DNA of 23,447 bases from a virus. The stretch lies in the IMG/VR virus record IMGVR_UViG_3300021092_000217, positions 1 through 23,447 of that record; one strand, given 5' to 3'. The position numbers and the translations under genes are program-made. The notes under the pieces are model-generated. The model was given only the letters and a program-made list of their open reading frames with translations, did not search any database and was not told where the DNA came from. Positions 5,692 through 10,713 of the stretch are shown in pieces; position 1 is the first letter of the stretch; every line of letters begins with the position of its first letter.

Positions 5692-5874
5692 TCTCATGGC
5701 TTCCGCGACCAACCATTTAATCGTTGACCGCTGGCTGGCTTCTGATTCAGCCAGTAACAGGCCATATTCGAGCAATGCGTTCCAGTCTTTTGCCGCATGA
5801 AGCTGGCGCAGCATGTTAGCGTTGGCAGCGCCATGGAATTGTGCTTCCATCGTGTGAACCAGCGGATTCATCAT
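5629..5874 (-). CDS. Putative antisense small protein, 81 aa
   Basis: Between dCTP deaminase (ends 5691) and the sigma factor (starts 5873) the + strand has no gene, while the - strand is open for 81 codons. The product looks protein-like: MEAQFHGAANANMLRQLHAA, then KDWNALLEYGLLLAESEASQ and RSTIKWLVAEAM form regular amphipathic helices. Its ATG overlaps the sigma factor ATG (CATCATGG at 5869-5876), so the two starts face away from each other; M9 is an alternative start. Its 3' end runs 63 nt antisense into dCTP deaminase. If real, it is the only minus-strand gene within the left arm and must be transcribed from inside the sigma gene. No family is assigned. Confidence 0.5.
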   Translation of the reverse strand: MMNPLVHTMEAQFHGAANANMLRQLHAAKDWNALLEYGLLLAESEASQRSTIKWLVAEAMRSCSIQDWHIQAANELLAGRD

Positions 5875-6868
5875 GGCTGACAGCGTAAAAGACTATCTCA
5901 ACAGTATTGCCAAATATCCGTTGTTGACACCGCAACAAGAGATACAGCTAGGCAGGCGTGTAGCTAAATGGCAAGAATTAAAGAATCTAGAAAGGAAACT
6001 GACCGTTGCAGAACAGCGTGAAGTGCGCAGCGGTGAACGCGCACGGCAGCGGTTTATCCAGTCCAATCTGCAGCTTGTGGTGCATGTAGCGCGTAAGTAC
6101 GACAAACGCAGCAACAAAAGCCTTGAGCTGATGGATCTGATCCAAGAGGGTAATATCGGCTTGGCGCGTGCGGTTGAGTTGTTTGATCCATCACGGGGCT
6201 ACAAGTTCTCGACCTATGCCTACTGGTGGATCCGCCAGGGCATCACCCGTGCATTGATCCAAAGCGATGACATGATCCGGCTGCCAACCAGCCTGCATGA
6301 GACGCTGTACAAGCTAGGCCGCACGGTGCAAGACCTTAGCCATAAACTAGGGCGCCAACCAAGCATGGCTGAAACGGCAGCAGCAATGGGGATTGAAACA
6401 GAACAGTTGTCATATCTGATGAAACAAACCTATCGCGTCACCAGTCTTGATCAAAAGGTAGCTGAAACAGAAACCACATCCATTTGCGATAACATCGCTG
6501 ATCCTAAATACGAGGATGATTTAGTTGAAACGCGGCAAGAAATACGCGACATGATGGAGATATTTGAAGCAAAACTAGACGGTCGAACCAAGCAGATACT
6601 TAAAGCCAGAAGCCTTGCTAGGCCTGTGAGTTGGTCTGAACTGGAACAGCGTATGGGCATTAGCAAGACACGATTACAGAACCTAGAGAAGCGTGGCCTG
6701 CAGCGGCTGCGTATGCTAATGAGTAACCCTTTGGACGATACCCCCCTTGGACACGTCGAAACCAACGATTCACAAGGTGGGGCATATCTATCGCGTGTGC
6801 CTGAATGGTATGTGCATCGAGCACAGGCAGGCATGGCAAGCATTAATTTTTTACCACCAAATGCTTAA
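5873..6868 (+). CDS. Phage-encoded sigma-70 family RNA polymerase sigma factor
   Basis: The 331-residue protein carries region 1.2 (residues 3-30, DSVKDYLNSIAKYPLLTPQQ), region 2 (about 59-130, including LIQEGNIGLARAVELFDPSR and KFSTYAYWWIRQGITRALI, the core-binding and -10-recognition/melting segment), region 3 (about 134-190, with RLPTSLHETLYKLGR) and region 4 (about 236-285, ending in a helix-turn-helix, SKTRLQNLEKRGLQRLR). It resembles RpoD/group 2 sigma factors, with a short non-conserved loop instead of region 1.1. It should direct host RNA polymerase to phage promoters. The last 46 residues, after SNPLDDT, do not look like a sigma tail; they read like a shifted frame of the 6747-6929 frame, next to a run of six C residues (see findings). 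There is no good Shine-Dalgarno sequence before ATG 5873. Confidence 0.93.
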   Translation: MADSVKDYLNSIAKYPLLTPQQEIQLGRRVAKWQELKNLERKLTVAEQREVRSGERARQRFIQSNLQLVVHVARKYDKRSNKSLELMDLIQEGNIGLARAVELFDPSRGYKFSTYAYWWIRQGITRALIQSDDMIRLPTSLHETLYKLGRTVQDLSHKLGRQPSMAETAAAMGIETEQLSYLMKQTYRVTSLDQKVAETETTSICDNIADPKYEDDLVETRQEIRDMMEIFEAKLDGRTKQILKARSLARPVSWSELEQRMGISKTRLQNLEKRGLQRLRMLMSNPLDDTPLGHVETNDSQGGAYLSRVPEWYVHRAQAGMASINFLPPNA

Positions 6869-6929
6869 TCAAGCGTCCAATCCTGAATCCTTAGCACGCG
6901 ACATGCTGTCCACGAATCTTGACGGCTAA
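6747..6929 (+). CDS. Possible small protein or frameshifted sigma C-terminus, 60 aa
   Basis: A frame one base ahead of the sigma factor opens right after a CCCCCC run (6741-6746) and begins with TTG 6747. It encodes IHKVGHIYRVCLNGMCIEHR followed by QAWQALIFYHQMLNQ, which looks like a folded small domain and far more protein-like than the sigma tail over the same bases. There is no ribosome binding site before TTG 6747, so independent translation is doubtful. Fusion to the sigma factor by +1 frameshifting at CCC-C, or a single-base deletion, would explain it. The last 65 nt lie antisense to the HNH gene. Confidence 0.4.
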   Translation: MDTSKPTIHKVGHIYRVCLNGMCIEHRQAWQALIFYHQMLNQASNPESLARDMLSTNLDG

Positions 6930-7164
6930 ACCAGTCGCGCCAGTCTTCGCTGCCCTTTTTAAGGTTGCAAATCTGACACGCCGGTACAAGATTGCTAGCA
7001 ACTGTGGCGCCACCCTTATGCCGTGGCTTGACGTGATCTAACGTGTTAGCCTTTGCGCCGCAGTACGCGCACTCACGGCTCCATGCCTCAAAGATTTGTT
7101 GTCTGAACTGGTGTTTTGCATTGCGTTTCGGGATGAGGTTAGAGCCTTCAATCTGATGGTCCAC
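6865..7164 (-). CDS. HNH endonuclease, 99 aa
   Basis: The protein has the HNH zinc-finger nuclease core: CAYC (Cys32, Cys35), TLDHVKPRHKGG with the catalytic-type His44, NLVPACQICNLKK with Asn58, Cys63, Cys66 and Asn67. The C-terminus (KGSEDWRDWFSRQDSW) is the usual SxxxWxxWFxxQ ending of small phage HNH proteins. It makes a single- or double-strand break; in many siphophages such proteins help packaging, but those lie next to terminase genes. Here it is the last gene of the minus-strand late block, so a free-standing homing-type or replication role is also possible. Its stop overlaps the sigma factor stop by 4 nt, and its start overlaps the 60-aa gene upstream by 17 nt. Confidence 0.9.
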   Translation of the reverse strand: MDHQIEGSNLIPKRNAKHQFRQQIFEAWSRECAYCGAKANTLDHVKPRHKGGATVASNLVPACQICNLKKGSEDWRDWFSRQDSWTACRVLRIQDWTLD

Positions 7165-7330
7165 GCAGTTCTGGTATCGGTAACACCTGGACCGCTAAGC
7201 CCAGGATGTGATCGTTTGATGGCGCTAACTCAGTAAGCCGTGCCACAAAGTTGTCAGATACTGCTTCAGGGTCATCTTCTTCTGATTCGACCACGATGGT
7301 GTACTCGATCTCAAGGACGTACTGCCTCAT
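7148..7330 (-). CDS. Hypothetical acidic 60-aa protein
   Basis: ATG at 7330 overlaps the stop of the metallophosphoesterase gene in an ATGA arrangement. The product, MRQYVLEIEYTIVVESEEDD followed by PEAVSDNFVARLTEL and HILGLAVQVLPIPE, alternates hydrophobic and charged residues in a beta-alpha-beta pattern and is acidic. I do not recognise a family. Position between a phosphoesterase and an HNH gene, with overlaps on both sides, indicates that it is a genuine co-transcribed gene. Confidence 0.65.
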   Translation of the reverse strand: MRQYVLEIEYTIVVESEEDDPEAVSDNFVARLTELAPSNDHILGLAVQVLPIPELRGPSD

Positions 7331-8181
7331 ACGGTTGGTCTGCAGGTAATGTCAACGCCGCCACGCTTTCGTGGTTGCAACGTCAGCCATATCCCGCCAA
7401 GGCTTTTGGGCATCACGATCCGTTCAATCGCCCAGCCACCAGTAGCGCCAAACTCCTGTTTGTAAGTGCCAGTTTGCAGGTGCCAGCGCTGTTCAATCCA
7501 TGCCTTGCCATTGTCGTTGATCCGGTAGCAAGGATGTGCGACCATGGTGCGCTCATGGTTGTGACCATTAAGCACGATGTCTGCGTCAGGCGCTATTTGC
7601 GAATAGCGACCGCCGCCCATGGTGCCTTTGGTAACGATGCCACCCCAAGCGCCATGGTGAAAGAACAGCACGCAACGCCTGACGCCACCGCCAGCGCTGC
7701 ATTCAAATACGAACCGCACGAAGCCTTGATAGCCCATGTGCTCGGTGACGGCGCCATCATTGCGCATAAGCCTGACCACGTTCTCTAGCGGGTCGATTTC
7801 TTGATTGTTGAGGACAGCGGTTTCATGGTTGCCGTCGCCCATCATGAGGATCATGTCGCCGTATGGCTTAAGCAGATCTGCTGACTCGCGGAATACAAGA
7901 TCAAAGTAGTTGCCGCCTAGATGCTCAGGCCTAATGTCACCTTTGCTGCCACGCCTGTCTTTCTTGCCCTGCATCAGGCACATCACATCACCAAAAAAAA
8001 GCGCCTTGCCATTTACGGCTCGGCACTCATCAAGATGCTGCAAAAATAGCTTGCGGTCACATTTGGGATTATCCAAATGGATGTCGGATGCCAGCAAAAA
8101 GGTTGTGGAATCCTTGAAGCTGTTGTATGGTATGCGTACCTCTAACAGCTCTGGCGTCAACCTTGTAGTGGTGATCGCCAT
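7327..8181 (-). CDS. Calcineurin-like metallophosphoesterase
   Basis: From ATG 8181 the protein has 284 residues and carries all metal-binding motifs of the calcineurin-like (MPE) superfamily: SDIHLD (Asp33, His35), FFGDVM (Asp65), GDGNHE (Asn118, His119), then FFHHG and NGHNHE. The fold is shared by phosphodiesterases, Mre11-type nucleases and protein phosphatases, so the substrate cannot be read from sequence alone. A start 33 codons further upstream (8280) is open but would run into the endolysin gene, and the extra residues look unrelated, so I use 8181, which begins MAITTTRLTPELLE. It lies between lysis genes and the HNH gene, an unexpected place for an MPE, which is more common in replication modules. 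Confidence 0.92.
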   Translation of the reverse strand: MAITTTRLTPELLEVRIPYNSFKDSTTFLLASDIHLDNPKCDRKLFLQHLDECRAVNGKALFFGDVMCLMQGKKDRRGSKGDIRPEHLGGNYFDLVFRESADLLKPYGDMILMMGDGNHETAVLNNQEIDPLENVVRLMRNDGAVTEHMGYQGFVRFVFECSAGGGVRRCVLFFHHGAWGGIVTKGTMGGGRYSQIAPDADIVLNGHNHERTMVAHPCYRINDNGKAWIEQRWHLQTGTYKQEFGATGGWAIERIVMPKSLGGIWLTLQPRKRGGVDITCRPTV

Positions 8182-8209
8182 GCCGTTGTGTAGCGGCTGC
8201 GACAACAGT

Positions 8210-9301
8210 CTAGCGGTAATCCCACCTGCGTCTTGACTTATCAGCACGCCTGCCCAGGTGTATAAATTGCGGCGCAGCATAGCCCAGCGAGTACGGCCAC
8301 TCTTTGTCGCACCATTTCTGCACCGCCATCATGTCAGCGCCAACGATGTAAAAATCAACAGCACCCTCGCCAGCACGCGAGTACAGGTGCTCTGACTGCT
8401 TAGCGCCGCCGACCGCTGCATTGATCGCAGGTGGCCGATAGCCACTGGTGATGACCACCGGCTTGCTGCCAAATGCTGCGCGTGCCCGCTCTAAGAATGC
8501 TGCCAGCTCTGCTGCCGTATCGACCTGGTGCTGGTGATCAAAGCGCCTTGCTTCTTGATCAAGCGCAAACTCACCGATGCGGATATGTGGCGTGATGCGT
8601 GATGCAAACGGACTATTAGGCGTCAGCTTGGCCGGTTGCTGCTGAATCTGTGGTGCTGCCTTGCTGCCACTCCATAGCCTGCCTTCTGCTTCACGGCGGC
8701 GCTTCAGGCCAGCCTCAAAGCTGCTGCCAGGGTTGCGGTACAGCAGCAGTGCAGCGGGCACCTCAGACCATTTGCGGTCGCGCAGCTTGGCGCTAATCGT
8801 CTCGAAGTCGGGCACCAACCCGTAGAAACCCGAGCCTAGGTTGTAGGCAAACGACACCAGTGCACACTTCTGGTGATCTTCCATCTGCTGCCAATGCGGC
8901 ACGGTGGTGCGCAGCTTCTCAGCAATGCGATCGACCTCCTGCCGCAGGAGCATATCAGCCTCAACGCGATTGATCTTGTCGCCTTGCTTGACTGGTCGCC
9001 CATCGCTGTAGCGGGTGGTGCCCCAGCCGATTGTCCGTACATTGGCCGGACAAAGGTATGCCTCAAGGTGGCAACCCTCGAAGTCTTGGATCAGCTTGAG
9101 CGCTGCTGTCAGGTCAGTTTGCTTGCCATCCTGTGACCATGTGCTGAACCACGGCTGATCGCGGTTCAAAAGATCCGGTGCTGCCTTGAACAATGCTGCT
9201 TCAAGCTCGACGATGGCCGCGGCCTGGTGCGGCAACCCACGCCAGTAACGAAACAGCGATTCAAGTCTGACTGGTGTTTTCGCCACGTTTCCACGGTGCA
9301 T
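8210..9301 (-). CDS. Two-domain endolysin: GH24 lysozyme plus M15 peptidase
   Basis: From ATG 9301 the protein has 363 residues. Residues about 64-215 form a T4/P22-type lysozyme (GH24): FEGCHLEAYLCPANVRTIGWG with Glu75, Cys84 and Thr90 in the E-8aa-(D/C)-5aa-T spacing, then NLGSGFYG. Here Cys replaces the usual Asp, a known natural variant. After a glutamine/proline linker, residues about 230-363 form an M15-type peptidase (PF08291-like): SGYRPPAINAAVGG, SEHLY (His305), GAVDF (Asp316) and FIHLG (His348) as zinc ligands, ending RRWDYR. The enzyme would cut both glycan strands and peptide stems of peptidoglycan. No signal peptide is visible, so it needs a holin. A GTG at 9286 is an alternative start; the frame itself is open to 9352. 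Confidence 0.92.
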   Translation of the reverse strand: MHRGNVAKTPVRLESLFRYWRGLPHQAAAIVELEAALFKAAPDLLNRDQPWFSTWSQDGKQTDLTAALKLIQDFEGCHLEAYLCPANVRTIGWGTTRYSDGRPVKQGDKINRVEADMLLRQEVDRIAEKLRTTVPHWQQMEDHQKCALVSFAYNLGSGFYGLVPDFETISAKLRDRKWSEVPAALLLYRNPGSSFEAGLKRRREAEGRLWSGSKAAPQIQQQPAKLTPNSPFASRITPHIRIGEFALDQEARRFDHQHQVDTAAELAAFLERARAAFGSKPVVITSGYRPPAINAAVGGAKQSEHLYSRAGEGAVDFYIVGADMMAVQKWCDKEWPYSLGYAAPQFIHLGRRADKSRRRWDYR

Positions 9302-9518
9302 GGATGGACATTGCGCCACCGAGCAGGCGGCTGTCGCCAGTCTGCAGCTCATCGTCGATTGGGTGCTCGACGATTATCGGCTCTGGCTCTTTTGGTTGTG
9401 CTGCGTGCCAGTCAGCTTCGGCCTCATCCAGCTTGGCAGGCAAGGTCTGCTCAAACCACCATTGCCGGATGGCTTGCTCTAACTTGCGCTCCCAGCCGGG
9501 TTTGCCGAAGCGGATCAG
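9261..9518 (-). CDS. Hypothetical 85-aa lysis-region protein with probable CTG start
   Basis: The first ATG in this frame (9443) would start in the middle of a conserved-looking stretch. Upstream the frame stays open through LIRFGKPGWERKLEQAIRQ and WWFEQTLPAKLDEAEADW to CTG 9518, which overlaps the TGA of the preceding gene as CTGA, exactly like the ATGA junctions elsewhere. No ATG, GTG or TTG exists in frame between 9443 and that junction. The protein is charged, helical in the first half and acidic/proline-rich in the second (KEPEPIIVEHPIDDELQ), ending RGENTSQT. It lies between a holin-like peptide and the endolysin, so a part in lysis is plausible, but no family is recognised. Confidence 0.6.
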   Translation of the reverse strand: MIRFGKPGWERKLEQAIRQWWFEQTLPAKLDEAEADWHAAQPKEPEPIIVEHPIDDELQTGDSRLLGGAMSIHAPWKRGENTSQT

Positions 9519-9655
9519 CGCTTTTTTGCTTTCAACAGGTTGAGCACTTGAAACACAAGCTGAACGATGCCGTTGCTCTTTAGCGGCGACATGGCGATCA
9601 GTTCGCTAGCAGCAGCGACGATGATCCAAAAAGCAGGATGAGAAAGGAAGTCCAT
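9515..9655 (-). CDS. Holin-like single-span membrane peptide, 46 aa
   Basis: ATG 9655 opens a 46-codon frame ending at TGA 9515-9517. The product starts MDFLSHPAFWIIVAAASELI, continues AMSPLKSNGIVQLVFQVLNL and ends in a basic cluster LKAKKR. A hydrophobic N-terminal segment, an LKSN(x)(I/V)VQL helix and a positively charged end fit a small membrane protein. Very similar peptides (LKSNS.VQL) occur in cyanophage lysis regions, which I state from memory. Position directly upstream of the endolysin suggests a holin or a holin regulator. The gene begins 2 nt after the preceding stop, and its own stop overlaps the next start. Confidence 0.7.
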   Translation of the reverse strand: MDFLSHPAFWIIVAAASELIAMSPLKSNGIVQLVFQVLNLLKAKKR

Positions 9656-9657
9656 TG

Positions 9658-9906
9658 TCAGCGAGAAGGCCGTGCTTCCAGCGTAGCCACGCGCTGCTCA
9701 ACGCCACTGATCCGCTGGAATGTTTCACGTCGATCTTCTTTGATGTCAATATGTAACACCTCTAGCTGTGTGGCGATGTGTTCCACTGCAGCGGTAAGCC
9801 TGATCACTGCATCACGCGCTTCATCATTGCGCTTGCTGAATCCCATTGCGCCCATCGCAGCCACGCTGATGGATGCCCCAGCAACAGCAGCGACCAGCTC
9901 GATCAT
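9658..9906 (-). CDS. Membrane-anchored coiled-coil protein, 82 aa (lysis cassette)
   Basis: The N-terminus MIELVAAVAGASISVAAMGAM is a transmembrane helix. The rest (RDAVIRLTAAVEHIATQLEV, then IDIKEDRRETFQRISGVEQR) shows a continuous heptad pattern, so an amphipathic coiled coil would stand on one side of the membrane. This layout is shared by many small proteins in phage lysis cassettes (for comparison, XhlA-type proteins have the coiled coil first and the membrane helix last). It could serve as a holin partner or spanin-like component. Start ATG 9906; 2 nt separate its stop from the next gene. Confidence 0.75.
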   Translation of the reverse strand: MIELVAAVAGASISVAAMGAMGFSKRNDEARDAVIRLTAAVEHIATQLEVLHIDIKEDRRETFQRISGVEQRVATLEARPSR

Positions 9907-9915
9907 GCTCTGAGT

Positions 9916-10053
9916 TTAACGTCCTTGCCCGCGCAGAGGCTTCTTACCGCGACGCCTAGGACGGCTGTGCTGGCCTTGTCCTTGGCTGGTGGTTTTAGGT
10001 GGTCCTGGCTGGTGCTCGATGCGAGCGGTGCCGGTTTTACTGCGAACCGCCAT
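9916..10053 (-). CDS. Basic 45-aa protein of cyanophage type
   Basis: ATG 10053 opens a frame ending at TAA 9916-9918. The product, MAVRSKTGTARIEHQPGPPK followed by TTSQGQGQHSRPRRRGKKPL, is very basic, rich in glycine, proline and glutamine, and looks disordered. I recall very similar short proteins (KTGTARIE.Q.GPPK.T..G.G..S.PR...K..RGQG) in many cyanophage genomes, where their function is unknown. A basic disordered peptide could bind DNA or RNA. A longer frame over the same bases (9903-10142) gives an irregular sequence and was rejected. Confidence 0.72.
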   Translation of the reverse strand: MAVRSKTGTARIEHQPGPPKTTSQGQGQHSRPRRRGKKPLRGQGR

Positions 10054-10072
10054 TTGTAGGAAATTAAAAGCG
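10053..10072 (-). promoter_or_regulatory. Leader motif upstream of the 45-aa gene (copy 1)
   Basis: Read on the - strand, CGCTTTTAATTTCCTACAAA lies directly before ATG 10053. A close relative (CCGCATTAAACTCCTACAAA) lies at 10488-10507 before the 71-aa gene. The shared TTAA...TCCTACAAA could be a late-promoter -10 region or a translation leader; which one cannot be decided by eye. Confidence 0.35.
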
Positions 10073-10092
10073 TTTTACTACTGTATCGCCGG

Positions 10093-10245
10093 TTATGGCA
10101 GCGGCAGGCTTCCTTTCTTGTCTTCGTTCGGGCAAGGATCAACGTAACCGCAGCGTCCCCAGTAGTCGCGCCCCGAGTTGACCCAGCGAAAATTGCCGAT
10201 CTTGCCGGCGTGGCTGCAGACGTAGATAAAGGGAAGCTCAGACAT
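10093..10245 (-). CDS. Hypothetical 50-aa Cys/His-containing protein
   Basis: ATG 10245 to TAA 10093-10095 encodes a 50-residue product starting MSELPFIYVCSHAGKIGNFR and continuing WVNSGRDYWGRCGYVDPCPN. Cys10, His12, Cys32 and Cys38 could hold a metal ion. Three tyrosines and two tryptophans in a short span suggest a compact fold. No family is recognised. It sits in a run of very small genes between the tail fibre and the lysis genes. Confidence 0.6.
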   Translation of the reverse strand: MSELPFIYVCSHAGKIGNFRWVNSGRDYWGRCGYVDPCPNEDKKGSLPLP

Positions 10246-10259
10246 AGAAGTGGCTGGAT

Positions 10260-10475
10260 CTACGCAGCCCAAGGCACACCAGCAGCTTTGGTGGGGGCAC
10301 GTTGCTCGTCAAGCTGAGCTTGCAGGGCAACCTCGATCTCGGCCACCTTCTCGTTGCCGAAGTGGGATTTGACCCAGCCGGTGACGATCTCGGGCGTAAG
10401 GTCCGCAAATGGCACCATGCCGTCGGCGGTGTTGCGCTCCAGGTTGGCAATCGCCCAGGTGTATTCGGTAGCCAT
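10260..10475 (-). CDS. Small phage protein resembling DUF7936, internally shortened, 71 aa
   Basis: The product begins MATEYTWAIANLERNTADG and ends in the conserved-looking block VPFADLTPEIVTGWVKSHFG, then NEKVAEIEVALQAQLDEQRA and PTKAAGVPWAA. Both halves match a protein family that I recall from cyanophages and marine phages (DUF7936-like), but there the two blocks are separated by about 40 residues containing a HWR... beta region. Here ADG joins MVPF directly. The function of the family is unknown; its genes lie near tail fibre genes. A second frame over these bases (10238-10450) is a shadow. Confidence 0.72.
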   Translation of the reverse strand: MATEYTWAIANLERNTADGMVPFADLTPEIVTGWVKSHFGNEKVAEIEVALQAQLDEQRAPTKAAGVPWAA

Positions 10476-10487
10476 GACAGATTCAGG

Positions 10488-10507
10488 TTTGTAGGAGTTT
10501 AATGCGG
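10488..10507 (-). promoter_or_regulatory. Leader motif upstream of the 71-aa gene (copy 2)
   Basis: This is the second copy of the leader motif described at 10053-10072. It lies in the 52-nt gap between the 56-aa and 71-aa genes and ends 12 nt before ATG 10475. Confidence 0.35.
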
Positions 10508-10527
10508 ACGTGCAGTAGCGTCAAAGA

Positions 10528-10698
10528 CTAAGAGAGCTGGTCAAGGGCTTCTGAGTATTGCTCAATTCCTTGATGGGCAATACCAAGAACATTGGCAAGC
10601 CGCTCCAGTTGATCTTCATCCGCTGGGACGACCAGCGAAGGATCGTCCTCGATGCAGTGATCAATGAAGGAGAGGAATTGTGTTTCGGTGTCAGGCAT
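10528..10698 (-). CDS. Hypothetical acidic 56-aa protein
   Basis: ATG 10698 to TAG 10528-10530 gives a 56-residue product: MPDTETQFLSFIDHCIEDDP, then SLVVPADEDQLERLANVLGI and AHQGIEQYSEALDQLS. It is strongly acidic and mostly helical. A longer frame over the same bases (10521-10730) gives an irregular, serine- and lysine-rich sequence and looks like a shadow. The gene starts 15 nt after the tail fibre stop. No family is recognised. Confidence 0.6.
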   Translation of the reverse strand: MPDTETQFLSFIDHCIEDDPSLVVPADEDQLERLANVLGIAHQGIEQYSEALDQLS

Positions 10699-10713
10699 CG
10701 AAGTGAATGGGAC

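Noticed and set aside
7240-7788. 182-aa plus-strand frame opposite the metallophosphoesterase
   Set aside because: It is antisense to a gene with all catalytic motifs and shows no domain-like pattern.
9903-10142. 79-aa minus-strand frame overlapping the 45-aa basic protein
   Set aside because: Although its stop overlaps the next start, its sequence is irregular; the alternative frame encodes a protein with a recognisable cyanophage pattern.
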